A DNA stretch of 27,356 nt from JBGOUV01 sp041477815 (GCA_041477815.1 JBGOUV010000034.1:1-27356); one strand, 5' to 3'. Shown: positions 14,807 through 23,122, counted from the stretch's first letter. The notes: generated by a model not told the origin, from the sequence alone. Translations and numbers: made by a program.

Positions 14807-16186
14807 ATGGAGACAACGAGTCGTCGCAGTTTCGTGAAGAAGGCAGCGCTGGGCGCCGGGTTAGCCGGGGCGCCGGCGGTCCGTTCCGGTTGGGCGCAGG
14901 GCGGCCCCAACGACCAGGTTCGCCTCGCCGTGGTGGGCATCCGCGGCCGCGGCCGCGACCATTACCGCGCGTTCACGCGGGTCCCCGGCGTCCGTCTCGC
15001 CTACGTCTGTGACATTGATGAGCGGTTGTACCCGGCCGCCCTAGCCGAGATCGAGGGCGTCACCGGGTACCGGCCGGCCACTTTCGTGGATATCCGCAAG
15101 CTCCTCGAACAGAAAGATGTGGACGCCATCTCCATCGCTACCCCGGACCACTGGCATGCGCTCCATATGATCTGGGGCTGCCAGGCCGGCAAAGACGTTT
15201 ACGTGGAGAAGCCCGTCTCTCATAATCTTCGCGAGGGCCGCAAGATGGTGGAGGCCTCCCGCAAGTACAACCGAATCGTCCAGTCCGGACTGAACCGGCG
15301 GAGCGAGCGGCGTAACCAGTCGGGCGTGCGCTTCGTGCAGGAGGCCAGGTTCGGGCCCGCCTACCGGGCCAAGGCCGTGGTCTACCGCGGGCGCACCACC
15401 ATCGGCCGGGTGCAGGAATCGTCCATTCCGCAGGGCGTCAATTGGGATCTGTTCCTCGGTCCGGCGCCCTACAAGCCCTTCAACCTGAATCGCTTCCATT
15501 ATGGATGGCACTACTCCTGGGACACGGCCACTGCCGAGATGGGCAACAACGGCGTTCACGCCATCGACCTGGTTCGCTGGGCGCTCGCCAAGAACGTGCA
15601 TCCGGTGAAGATTACCTGCTCCGGCGGACGCTTCGTCGACGACTCCGACCAGGAAACGCCCAACGTCCAAAATGCTACTTACGAGTATGCGGATGGCACG
15701 CTGGTCGACCTCGAGGTCACCACGCTTCCCAGCCCGTCGTTCGGCGGCGTGCAGATGGGGGAGTTCTTCTACACGCCCCAAGGCTACGTGACTTCGGCCA
15801 ACAAATGGAGCGCCGTCCGCGGTGAGTTCACGCCGCAGACGACGCCGGATCCCCCTTCCGGGGTGTCGAATCGTCTGAATAACGTCAGCTTCCCGAGGAT
15901 CGCGTACAAGCCGGGGCCTCCCATTCCAGACCTGGAGGGGCCGGAAGTGACCCACTTCCAGAACTTCATCGACTGCGTGCGCTCACGGAAACGGGAGAAC
16001 CTCAACTGCGAGATTCTGGAAGGACACATGTCGACGTCGCTGTGCCATCTGGCGAACATTGCCTTCCGGACGGGGCGGAAACTCACCTTTGATCCGGCTA
16101 CCGAGACGTTCCCCGGCGACGCGGAGGCGAACCGCTATCTTACGCGTACCTATCGCGAGCCTTACGTGGTGCCGGACCAGGTCTGA
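14807..16186 (+). CDS. Tat-exported Gfo/Idh/MocA-family oxidoreductase
   Basis: This 459-residue NAD(P)-dependent oxidoreductase has a twin-arginine signal (SRRSFVKKAALGAGLAGAPAV). A Rossmann fold follows, with VVGIRGRGRDHY (about 42-53) as the dinucleotide loop, CDID after the second strand, ATPDHWHALH (about 111-120) and the catalytic-lysine motif EKP (134-136). The C-terminal domain includes the NNGVHAIDLVRWAL helix, which provides the usual His-based active site, and a long insert typical of the exported Acidobacteriota/Planctomycetota members that act on sugar derivatives. The length agrees with that subfamily. ATG 14807 begins the Tat signal. It probably binds cofactor before folded export. 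The substrate is not identifiable. Confidence 0.92.
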   Translation: METTSRRSFVKKAALGAGLAGAPAVRSGWAQGGPNDQVRLAVVGIRGRGRDHYRAFTRVPGVRLAYVCDIDERLYPAALAEIEGVTGYRPATFVDIRKLLEQKDVDAISIATPDHWHALHMIWGCQAGKDVYVEKPVSHNLREGRKMVEASRKYNRIVQSGLNRRSERRNQSGVRFVQEARFGPAYRAKAVVYRGRTTIGRVQESSIPQGVNWDLFLGPAPYKPFNLNRFHYGWHYSWDTATAEMGNNGVHAIDLVRWALAKNVHPVKITCSGGRFVDDSDQETPNVQNATYEYADGTLVDLEVTTLPSPSFGGVQMGEFFYTPQGYVTSANKWSAVRGEFTPQTTPDPPSGVSNRLNNVSFPRIAYKPGPPIPDLEGPEVTHFQNFIDCVRSRKRENLNCEILEGHMSTSLCHLANIAFRTGRKLTFDPATETFPGDAEANRYLTRTYREPYVVPDQV

Positions 16187-16476
16187 CCTGCCGCCGCACT
16201 GCGACCGGGAGGGAGCGGTGGGCTCGAGCTGCTGGAGCTGTTTCAGAATCTCCTGCGCCCAGGTCAGGTACTCGGGGCGCTCTTGCAGGCTGGGAGCGCG
16301 AAAAAATCCTCAACCTCATCGTCTTGCCTTCGTTGATGCCGGACAAGGTCCCGCACCTGCCCACGCGATTCCGTGCCCTTGGTAGTGGGCTAGTAGCGGT
16401 CAATTTCGTCCTCCGGGGCAAACTGACCCACTACCGTGCCCTCGGAGGCGCCAAATGCCGCACCCGATGTACTACA
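16187..16476. other. Gene-free stretch with nested inverted repeat
   Basis: No intact gene is visible. A minus-strand fragment near 16195-16290 reads RPEYLTWAQEILKQLQQLEP and may be the tail of a lost gene. At 16381-16389 and 16427-16435 GGTAGTGGG pairs perfectly with CCCACTACC, and inside it GGTCA (16398-16402) pairs with TGACC (16424-16428). The text near these stems resembles terminal repeats of IS elements, possibly IS21-like, but no transposase is present. Confidence 0.4.
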
Positions 16477-17108
16477 ATGGCGGGCGCTCTGCGCGCCGCT
16501 CTCGACCGCCGGATGCTTTGGATCGTGCTGTTTGGAGGTCTGCTGGGCTGGGCCCAGCGCGGTGTGCCCCCGGTCAGCGCGATCACCACCGAGGAGGGTC
16601 AGCGCGTCGCGTTTGACCGCAGTACCTACCAGTTTCGCGAGCTAACCAAGAAACTGCCCCCGCAGCGTTCCCGCGGTGTCCGGTGGCCCGGCGGGTTTTT
16701 GACGGCGAGGAGATGGAGCTCGGCCGGCAAAGGCTGCGCGTGATTCACACGCCGGGACATACGCCGGGATCGGTGTGCTTCCTGCTCGAAGTCGACGGCA
16801 AGAACCTGCTGTTTTCCGGGGATACGGTCTTGTACGACGGACGCCTGGGCTGGCAAGGGAACCCCTATGCCGATAATCAACAGTACCTGGCGTCCTTGCG
16901 CAAGCTGGCCGCCTTCACCTGGAACGGGGCGGCGGTCGAGTGGGACATGCTGCTGCCGGGACACGGGGCGATGGCCCTGGACAAGGCCTATCTGGATGTC
17001 GAAAAGGCGCGGGCTTCGGTGGAGGACTCCCTGGAACGGGGGAAGGACATCCTCTCGACCCCGTACGCTGCGCCCGAGTATCGGAAACGCATGTATGGCC
17101 GGCCTTAG
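16477..17108 (+). pseudogene. Secreted metallo-beta-lactamase-fold hydrolase, decayed
   Basis: The 5' part from ATG 16477 encodes a signal-like segment (MLWIVLFGGLLGWAQRG) in one frame that ends at 16743. The 3' part, in another frame from about 16683 (VARRVFDGEEMELG), is a clear C-terminal half of a metallo-beta-lactamase fold: HTPGHTPGSVCFLLE, NLLFSGDTVLYDGRLGW and DMLLPGHG supply the second-half metal ligands. The HxHxDH motif of the first half is missing altogether and the two parts are out of frame. The simplest reading is an internal deletion with frameshift. The 142-codon 3' frame is open and could still be made from GTG 16683, but it would lack half of the active site. Confidence 0.7.
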
Positions 17109-17222
17109 TCCCTAGCTGCAAAACTTCCGCCGGAAAGGTACGGCTGCTCCTGTAAAGGAAGCTCCTGGAAGCGAGCCTGTGTTGGAGCCGGAGGTTCAGA
17201 GCCGGAGTGCGGCCGCTGCTGA

Positions 17223-17248
17223 CAACTCCTGACGACTTCAGGAGGTTG
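17223..17248 (+). promoter_or_regulatory. Hairpin upstream of the cytochrome-PQQ operon
   Basis: CAACTCCTGA (17223-17232) pairs with TCAGGAGGTTG (17238-17248) across a five-base loop, with one bulged base. There is no U-run after it, so it is not a classic terminator. It overlaps the probable -35 region and may be an operator-like site. Confidence 0.35.
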
Positions 17249-17274
17249 CAGCTCTGCGCGGAAGTTGATAATAT
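17246..17274 (+). promoter_or_regulatory. Putative sigma-70 promoter of the cytochrome-PQQ operon
   Basis: TTGCAG (17246-17251) and TAATAT (17269-17274) are separated by 17 bases. Transcription would start near 17281, leaving a leader of about 50 bases that contains the GGGAGG ribosome site of the first gene. The -35 overlaps the arm of the upstream hairpin. Confidence 0.35.
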
Positions 17275-17332
17275 CCGGAACACGCCGCCGGGGGCTGCCG
17301 GCGGCCGTGGAAGCTCTCGCTTGGGAGGCGCG

Positions 17333-18190
17333 ATGTATTCGAGACGTTGGAAATGGCTTGGCAGGCTCGGCGTGCTGCTGGTCGCCGCGGCGGGCGCGCG
17401 CCTGGGGAGCCAAGCGCCGCCCGGCGGCAAGGCGACGGGGCGAAGGCCGAACTCCCTGATCAGCCGTTCCGTTCCCGACGCTGCGGCCGTAGAGCGCGGG
17501 CAGAAGACCTTTGTCGCCAGTTGCGGCTTCTGCCACGGTTCCCGCGCGACCGGCGGCGAGAACGGGCCGGACCTGGTCCGCTCGGTGGTGGCGCTGCGCG
17601 ATGAGGGCGGCGACCAGCTCGGTCCCATCATCCGGAAAGGAAATCCGGAAAAGGGGATGCCCCCCTTCCCGCTGACCGACCAGCAGATCTTCGATATCGC
17701 CGCGTTCCTGCGAAGCCGCCAGCAGGCGGCCATCAACCGCAACGCCTATCAGATTCATAACGTAGTCACCGGCGACGCCGCGAAGGGACAGGCCTACTTC
17801 AACGGGGCAGGTAAGTGTAATATCTGTCACTCTCCCACCGGCGATCTGAAGGGCATCGCGAGCAAGTACGAGCCCGTCGCGCTGCAGGCGAGATTCCTGT
17901 ATCCGGAGTCCCGCGGGTTCGGCCGGCGCGCCGCCGCAGGCCCCCCGCCGAGGCCTAAGCCGGTGACCGTCACCCTGCCTTCCGGCCAGAAGATTTCCGG
18001 CCGGCTGGAGTTTCTCGACGACTTTAATGTGTCTTTGCGCGATGCTTCCGGCGTCTACTATTCCTGGACGCGCCAGGACGGCCTCCGGGTGGAGGTCCGC
18101 GATCCTCTGGCCGGCCACCAGGAGCTGCTGCCGCAGTACACCGACGCCGATATGCACAATGTATTAGCGTACCTGGTGACCCTAAAATGA
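17333..18190 (+). CDS. Di-haem cytochrome c with an inserted beta domain
   Basis: This 285-residue exported cytochrome has an N-terminal signal anchor (KWLGRLGVLLVAAAGARLG), so it is periplasmic. The first haem site is CGFCH (64-68) with a likely Met109 axial ligand (KGMPPF). The second is CNICH (162-166), with its Met probably in YTDADMHNVLAYLVTL at the C-terminus. Between the second haem motif and that helix is an unusual beta-rich insert (about 205-255: VTVTLPSGQKISGRLEFLDD and following). GGGAGG precedes ATG 17333, and the upstream open extension lacks a signal. Its stop overlaps the next gene by ATGA. The protein is the likely electron acceptor of the PQQ dehydrogenase encoded next. Confidence 0.9.
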   Translation: MYSRRWKWLGRLGVLLVAAAGARLGSQAPPGGKATGRRPNSLISRSVPDAAAVERGQKTFVASCGFCHGSRATGGENGPDLVRSVVALRDEGGDQLGPIIRKGNPEKGMPPFPLTDQQIFDIAAFLRSRQQAAINRNAYQIHNVVTGDAAKGQAYFNGAGKCNICHSPTGDLKGIASKYEPVALQARFLYPESRGFGRRAAAGPPPRPKPVTVTLPSGQKISGRLEFLDDFNVSLRDASGVYYSWTRQDGLRVEVRDPLAGHQELLPQYTDADMHNVLAYLVTLK

Positions 18191-19785
18191 GCGTGTACCG
18201 GTTGCTGCTTCCACTCTCTATCCTGCTGCTGCCGGAGGCGGCGCCGGGGCAGGGTCTGAATCCGGCGAAACTGCTGCAGCCGCCGACCGACACCTGGCCG
18301 ACCTACAACGGCGATTATTCGGGGCGCCGCTTCAGCCCGCTTACCAAGATCAACGCCTCCAACGTCAAGTCTATGACCCTCGCCTGGGTGTATCGCGCCA
18401 ATACCGGACCCGGCGCGACGAGCGGCTTTGGCGGCACGCAGATCAAGTCGACGCCGCTGGTGGTGAACGGCGTAATGTACTTCACCGTTCCCGACCATAC
18501 CTGGGCGGTGGACGCCCGCACCGGCCGCGAGCTGTGGCACCACCGGTGGGAAACCAAGGGCGGCATCCACATCGGCAACCGCGGCGTCGCCATTTACGGC
18601 GACTGGCTCTATTTCGAGACCGCAGACAACTACCTGGTTTGCCTCAACGCCAAGGACGGCACGGAGCGATGGCACGTCGAGATCGCCGACGTGAAGCAGG
18701 AGTATTTCTCGACGCCCGCGCCGGTGGTGATCCGCAACCACATCCTGGTCGGCATCGGCGGCGACTCGCTGGACGTGCCGGGTTATCTGGAATCCCGGGA
18801 TCCGGAGACCGGCAAGCTGCAGTGGCGCTGGAATACCACACCCCGGCCGGGCGAGCCCGGCGCCGAAACCTGGCCGAACCAGAACGCCATGGAGCACGGC
18901 GGCGGCATGACCTGGATTCCCGGCACCTACGACCCGGAACTGAACTTGTATTATTTAGGTACTGGAAATGCCAACCCGGTCATGGCCGGTCACGGGCGGG
19001 AGGGCGCCAATCTGTGGACCGGCTGCATTGTCGCGCTGAACCCGGATACCGGGAAGATGGCTTGGTATTTTCAGGCTTCGCCGCACGATACCCATGACTG
19101 GGATTCAGTGGAAACTCCCGTGCTGATCGACGGCGAGATCGACGGGCAGCCCCGCAAGCTGCTGGCCCAGGCCAGCCGGAACGGGTACTACTTCCTGCTG
19201 GATCGCACCACCGGCAAGAACCTGGTTGCGACTCCCTTTGTCGCTCTGAACTGGTCCAAGGGGGTGGACGACCGGGGCCAGCCGATTCCCGACCCGGCCA
19301 AGGAGCCCAAGACGGACGGCACGCTGGTTCTGCCCGCCTCGGGGGGCGCGACCAACTGGCCGCCTCCCAGCTTCAGTCCGGAAACGGGTCTGTTCTACGT
19401 GAATACCGCGTCGCCGTACAGCATCTTCTACCTCACCGATACGGACCCGAAGCCGGAAGGATGGGCCGGGCGCGACACCAGCCTGTGGTCCAAGTCCGCG
19501 CTGAAGGCCATCGACTACAAGACGGGCCAGATCCGCTGGAGCCACCAGTACCCTGGCCGGGGCTTCGGCATGCCCGGCATCCTGACCACGGCCGGCAAGC
19601 TGCTGTTCACCGGCGATCCGGCGGGAAATCTGCTGGCGTACGATCCGGCCACGGGCCACATCCTCTGGCACGCCCGCCTCGGCGCGACGGTGAGCAACGG
19701 GCCGATGACCTATGAGCTGGATGGATATCAGTATCTGGTAGCGGGCGCCGGGGACACGCTGTTCGCGTTCACGCTGCTGCCTTAG
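18187..19785 (+). CDS. PQQ-dependent alcohol dehydrogenase, lanthanide-type active site
   Basis: This 532-residue periplasmic quinoprotein has a signal peptide (YRLLLPLSILLLPEAAPGQG) and an eight-bladed propeller. Tryptophan-docking repeats such as DARTGRELWHHRW, YLVCLNAKDGTERWHVE and DPATGHILWHARL are visible. The active-site segment reads PHDTHDWDSVETP, with the catalytic Asp304 followed by Asp306. An Asp two residues after the catalytic one marks the rare-earth-dependent XoxF/ExaF-type enzymes, whereas calcium enzymes have Ala or Ser there. No adjacent Cys pair is present, so the usual vicinal disulfide is missing, and the protein is shorter than the typical 570-600 residues. It would oxidise a primary alcohol or aldehyde and pass electrons to the overlapping upstream cytochrome gene product. 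Confidence 0.93.
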   Translation: MSVYRLLLPLSILLLPEAAPGQGLNPAKLLQPPTDTWPTYNGDYSGRRFSPLTKINASNVKSMTLAWVYRANTGPGATSGFGGTQIKSTPLVVNGVMYFTVPDHTWAVDARTGRELWHHRWETKGGIHIGNRGVAIYGDWLYFETADNYLVCLNAKDGTERWHVEIADVKQEYFSTPAPVVIRNHILVGIGGDSLDVPGYLESRDPETGKLQWRWNTTPRPGEPGAETWPNQNAMEHGGGMTWIPGTYDPELNLYYLGTGNANPVMAGHGREGANLWTGCIVALNPDTGKMAWYFQASPHDTHDWDSVETPVLIDGEIDGQPRKLLAQASRNGYYFLLDRTTGKNLVATPFVALNWSKGVDDRGQPIPDPAKEPKTDGTLVLPASGGATNWPPPSFSPETGLFYVNTASPYSIFYLTDTDPKPEGWAGRDTSLWSKSALKAIDYKTGQIRWSHQYPGRGFGMPGILTTAGKLLFTGDPAGNLLAYDPATGHILWHARLGATVSNGPMTYELDGYQYLVAGAGDTLFAFTLLP

Positions 19786-19794
19786 GAGGCGCTG

Positions 19795-20604
19795 ATGCTG
19801 CGCCGGAGAGCCGTGGCCGTGCTGCTGGGCGCCGCCCGCTCCGGACCTGTTATCGAGCGGCTCTTGGGGCCGGTGCACGGGGCCGCGGTGCTGCTGGATT
19901 TGCGGACCCGGCGCGTGCTCGCGGCGCACGGCTCGGACCGGGCGCGCCAGGCGCTCTTCGCCCCGGGTTCCACCCTGAAGCCGTTCAGCCTGCTGGCGTT
20001 GCTCGAAGCCGGCAAGCTCCGCGCCGAGGAATCGCTGCTGTGCCCGGTCCGGCTCGCCATCGCCGGACGCTCCTTCGCCTGCTCGCATCCGCCGCTGGAT
20101 TCCCCGATACGGGCGTGCACCGCCATCGCCTATTCCTGCAACTGCTTCGTGGCGCACTTTGCGCCGCGCTTCGAGCCCGGAGAGCTGGCCGCAAGTCTGG
20201 TTCGCGCCGGCTTCCCGCCGGGACGGGTGGGGCGCGCCGAGGGACCTGAGGCCAATCAGTTGCAGGCGCTGGGCGAGAGCGGCGTGCGGATCACCGCCCT
20301 GGAGCTCGCGCTGGCGTACCACCGGCTGGCTTCCCGCGCCGGGCAGCCGGAACTGGCTCCGATACTGGAAGGACTGGAGGGAGCGGTGGAATTCGGGACG
20401 GCGCGGCAAGCCCGGGTACCCGGCGTCACCGTGGCCGGTAAGACCGGCAGCGCCGGCGGACAGGCGGCTTGGTTTGCGGGCTTCGCTCCCAGCCGGGCGC
20501 CGCGGGTGGTGGTGACCGTCCTGGTGCAGGGGCGCTCGGGCGGAGCGGACGCGGCTCCCCTGGCGGGCCGAATCCTCCAGACGTACTGGGAGGGCCGGCT
20601 GTGA
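19795..20604 (+). CDS. Minimal penicillin-binding transpeptidase-domain protein
   Basis: This 269-residue protein has all three penicillin-binding motifs: SxxK as PGSTLKPF (Ser59, Lys62), SxN as YSCNC (Ser114, Asn116) and KTG as GKTGSAGGQ (216-218). It is essentially a bare DD-transpeptidase domain, without glycosyltransferase, dimerisation or PASTA domains and with only a weak hydrophobic N-terminus. This is shorter than any class A or B high-molecular-weight PBP. AGGAGG five bases before ATG 19795 supports the start. It follows the PQQ dehydrogenase by nine bases and overlaps the SpoIID gene (GTG inside its TGA), so it is cotranscribed and probably acts on the same peptidoglycan as that protein. 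A class D beta-lactamase-like enzyme is the alternative. Confidence 0.85.
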   Translation: MLRRRAVAVLLGAARSGPVIERLLGPVHGAAVLLDLRTRRVLAAHGSDRARQALFAPGSTLKPFSLLALLEAGKLRAEESLLCPVRLAIAGRSFACSHPPLDSPIRACTAIAYSCNCFVAHFAPRFEPGELAASLVRAGFPPGRVGRAEGPEANQLQALGESGVRITALELALAYHRLASRAGQPELAPILEGLEGAVEFGTARQARVPGVTVAGKTGSAGGQAAWFAGFAPSRAPRVVVTVLVQGRSGGADAAPLAGRILQTYWEGRL

Positions 20605-22040
20605 GGCAAGCGGCGGTGGCCCTTCTGGTTGCCGTCCCGCTCGGCGCGGCGCCGGCTGGATTTCGGGTGCGCCTGGACGCCGGCGTGGTGTCCCTGGACG
20701 TGGAGGAGTATGTAGCGGGAGTAGTCGCCGGAGAGAGCAGCGTCTTCCGGTCCGACGAGGCTCTGAAGGCCATGGCCGTCGCGGCCCGCAGCTACGCCGT
20801 GCGGCTGCGCGGCCGGCATGCGTCGGAAGGCTTCGATTTCTGCATCACCACACACTGCCAGCACCTCGACCGGCGGGCGGTGACGCCGCGCCTCACCTCG
20901 CTCGCCGAACAAACGGCGGGCGAGCTGCTCTGGTTCGAGGGGAAGCCGGCCTTGGCCTGCTACACCCGGAGTTGCGGCGGCCGGACCGAGGCCGTCGGGG
21001 CAGTGTGGCCCGATCTGGCCGAGCCTTACCTGCAGAGTCATGCCGATGGTTATTGCCTCCGCTCCGGAGCTGCCGACTGGCAGTGGGCTGCCACTTCGCA
21101 GGACCTGGTCGGCGCTCTACGGCGGTCCGGGTTGCGGAGCCCGCCGGTAATCGAGCAGATCGCCGTGGCCGAGACCACCGCCGCCGGCCGCGCCCGTATT
21201 CTGACGCTCCTGGGGGGCGGCGAGTCGGTTCGGATCAGCGCCGGGTCCTTACGGTTTGCGGTCGGCCGGGCGCTGGGGTGGAATACCTTGCGCAGCGATC
21301 GGTACCAGGTCGGCGCGGGCTTCGTGTTTCAGGGCTCCGGCGCCGGACACGGTGTGGGACTCTGCCAGAGCGGCGCGGACCAAATGGGCTCGGAGGGGCG
21401 CTCCTACCGGGAGATTCTGGCCTTCTATTATCCCGGAACGGCGGTGGGGGTCACGGCGCGCGGACTCGCCTGGCGCCGGATCAGCGGCGAGTCGATCGCC
21501 TTGCTGACCACCCGGCCGGACCAGGACCGCGCCGTGCTGGGACTGGCCGAGCGCCTGCTCCGCGACCTCATCCAACGAACCAGCCTGCCGACGCTCGAGA
21601 ACGTGGAGATACGGGTCTATCCGGACCTGGACACTTTTCGCAACGCGACCAGCGAGCCCGGTTGGGTAGCGGCGCACACCACCGGCCGCCGGATCCACTT
21701 GCAGCCGCCGGCGGTATTGCGAAGGCGCGGCGCACTGGAACAGGTCCTGCGCCACGAGCTGCTGCACGTGGTGGTGGAGACGCGGGCCCGGCCCGGCTTG
21801 CCGGTTTGGTTTCGGGAAGGGCTGGTGGGTTCCCTCGATGCGGCCGGGCCCGCGGTGCGGTCCGGCGCGCCTAGATCCGGGGACGCGGGTATTCAACAGA
21901 CCCAGGACGCCGCCCGCGCGCGGGAGGCCTACCGCGAAGCCACGCGAGCGGTTACCGCCCTGGTCGAGCGCTACGGAGAGGACACGGTCTGGAGCTGGCT
22001 CCGGCTGGGGCTGCCGCCGGAAGTCAGAGAAGTCAGGTAG
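20601..22040 (+). CDS. SpoIID-domain protein fused to an HExxH peptidase-MA-like domain
   Basis: This 479-residue exported protein starts at GTG 20601, overlapping the PBP stop and preceded by GGGAGG. The signal is VRQAAVALLVAVPLGAAPA. Residues about 25-295 are a SpoIID/LytB domain: VSLDVEEYVAGVVAGESS with the catalytic Glu45, ALKAMAVAARSYAVR, YTRSCGGRTEAV, and GSGAGHGVGLCQSGADQM near its end. SpoIID cleaves glycan strands as a lytic transglycosylase. Residues about 310-479 carry a zinc peptidase signature, HELLH (385-389) with a likely third ligand Glu406 in WFREGLVG, as in peptidase-MA gluzincins. The single chain may thus cut both glycan and peptide bonds or recognise processed wall. Coupling to the transpeptidase suggests a wall-remodelling pair. 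The domain calls are strong; the joint function is inferred. Confidence 0.9.
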   Translation: MRQAAVALLVAVPLGAAPAGFRVRLDAGVVSLDVEEYVAGVVAGESSVFRSDEALKAMAVAARSYAVRLRGRHASEGFDFCITTHCQHLDRRAVTPRLTSLAEQTAGELLWFEGKPALACYTRSCGGRTEAVGAVWPDLAEPYLQSHADGYCLRSGAADWQWAATSQDLVGALRRSGLRSPPVIEQIAVAETTAAGRARILTLLGGGESVRISAGSLRFAVGRALGWNTLRSDRYQVGAGFVFQGSGAGHGVGLCQSGADQMGSEGRSYREILAFYYPGTAVGVTARGLAWRRISGESIALLTTRPDQDRAVLGLAERLLRDLIQRTSLPTLENVEIRVYPDLDTFRNATSEPGWVAAHTTGRRIHLQPPAVLRRRGALEQVLRHELLHVVVETRARPGLPVWFREGLVGSLDAAGPAVRSGAPRSGDAGIQQTQDAARAREAYREATRAVTALVERYGEDTVWSWLRLGLPPEVREVR

Positions 22041-22054
22041 GCGCTCAATTCCAT

Positions 22055-22891
22055 TTAGACCTGGTTTAGCGGCCGGCGACTATCCTGGGGCCGGAATAGC
22101 CGGTGTATTTGAGGTTGGCGGTGGCCTGCGGAACGGGCCGGGGATCCACGTACCCTCACGGATACGGCCGGGTGGCCGCGGTTCCGCCCAGCAGCGCCGG
22201 AGCCACCCACCTTCGGCGTTGCCTCTAAATTGGGGGAGAAGCAGTAAAATAATCCTGCGCCGCCGGTGCTCACCAGGTTCGCCTGGCTGCAGCCCCGGCT
22301 CGGATGCACCGAATTCCACGACGTTCCTGGGCCGCCGGTGCGGTCATGATGGCCGAGCTGGGCCGTGCCTTCGCCGTTGCTGGCCCAGTTTTTGCAGGTA
22401 TGGTCGGCGCCATCGGGGTATGCTCTGCCGTCCGTCTGCGAGCCGGTGAGCATGTCGTGCTGGTTGGGAGTATCGCCGAAGCCCTTGACGGGCTCGCCCT
22501 TCTCGGTCAGGGCTGTCGCTCGGGTTAAGGTGTTGCCGAGGCGGGCCAACTCGAGGGTATCCCCATGCAGGTCGGCGAGGTTTTGGGCGACGCGGCCGCC
22601 TTTGGCGTTGTGCCAGGGGCCTTGGCCGATCCGGCCGCGAGCATTAACCGCGGGCTGCCCGCCGGCCGCGCTGGTGCTGAGATAAGCGCGCCAGGTGCGG
22701 TTGCCGGCGCCGGCCGCGGCGGCCAGTTGTTGGCAGTGCTTGTCGGCTCCGGCCAAGCCGCCGAGATTGGCTCCATCACCCACGCCTGCGCTGGTCACGA
22801 AGAATGTCATCGGTGGGGGCGGCGCTTTGGGTTGCTGCGCGAGAAGCAGAGAGGCGCTCACCAGCAACAGAAGGAAAGGTCTGTGGCTCAC
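22055..22891 (-). CDS. Secreted endostatin/lectin-like (DUF1554-type) protein with aberrant tail
   Basis: This 278-residue secreted protein is started at GTG 22891, which has AGGAG seven bases upstream; ATG 22909 is the alternative. The signal is PFLLLLVSASLLLAQ. The mature domain has MTFFVTSAGVGDGANLGGLAGADKHCQ (quoted in part), WRAYLSTS, GQGPWHNAKG, LTGSQTDGRAYPDGADHTCKNW, SWNSVHPSRGCSQ and GLFYCFSPN. Four cysteines and this motif order are those of collagen-endostatin/lectin-like bacterial proteins; the DUF1554 label is from memory. Homologues I recall end close to FYCF. Here the frame runs about 57 more residues of arginine- and proline-rich sequence after SPN, so the native stop seems to have been lost. 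The function is unknown; such domains may bind extracellular polymers. Confidence 0.75.
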   Translation of the reverse strand: MSHRPFLLLLVSASLLLAQQPKAPPPPMTFFVTSAGVGDGANLGGLAGADKHCQQLAAAAGAGNRTWRAYLSTSAAGGQPAVNARGRIGQGPWHNAKGGRVAQNLADLHGDTLELARLGNTLTRATALTEKGEPVKGFGDTPNQHDMLTGSQTDGRAYPDGADHTCKNWASNGEGTAQLGHHDRTGGPGTSWNSVHPSRGCSQANLVSTGGAGLFYCFSPNLEATPKVGGSGAAGRNRGHPAVSVRVRGSPARSAGHRQPQIHRLFRPQDSRRPLNQV

Positions 22892-22945
22892 AGCAGTTCT
22901 CCTTATCATGTAGGAGCCAGGGTAGCACAACGCTGGGACCATGGC

Positions 22946-23122
22946 CTATCGGAACAGGAGCGGCCGAATCCAGCCAGGAGTCTTCTCCGTACGGTCCAGG
23001 TATGAGGACTTCAGGCGGGGGTTGACGGAGTCGGGCATGGCGACGGTGAACGCATCTATACCGATTAGATAGGAAGGCCCGGCTCCAGAGGGTGGCTGGC
23101 GGCGCTCCAAACGCGGCCGCAT
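22946..23122 (-). pseudogene. Possible small ORF or gene remnant
   Basis: A 58-codon frame from ATG 23122 contains GAGPSYLIGIDAFTVAMPDS, then VNPRLKSSYLDRTEKTPGWIRPLLFR before a TAG. The residue mix is protein-like, but there is no ribosome site and I know no family for it. It may be the tail of a lost gene. The 23123-23242 stretch beside it holds nothing I can support. Confidence 0.3.

Noticed and set aside
19105..20409. A 434-codon minus-strand frame opposite the PQQ and PBP genes
   Set aside because: It spans two real plus-strand genes and has the Gln/Arg/Gly-rich composition of an antisense frame.
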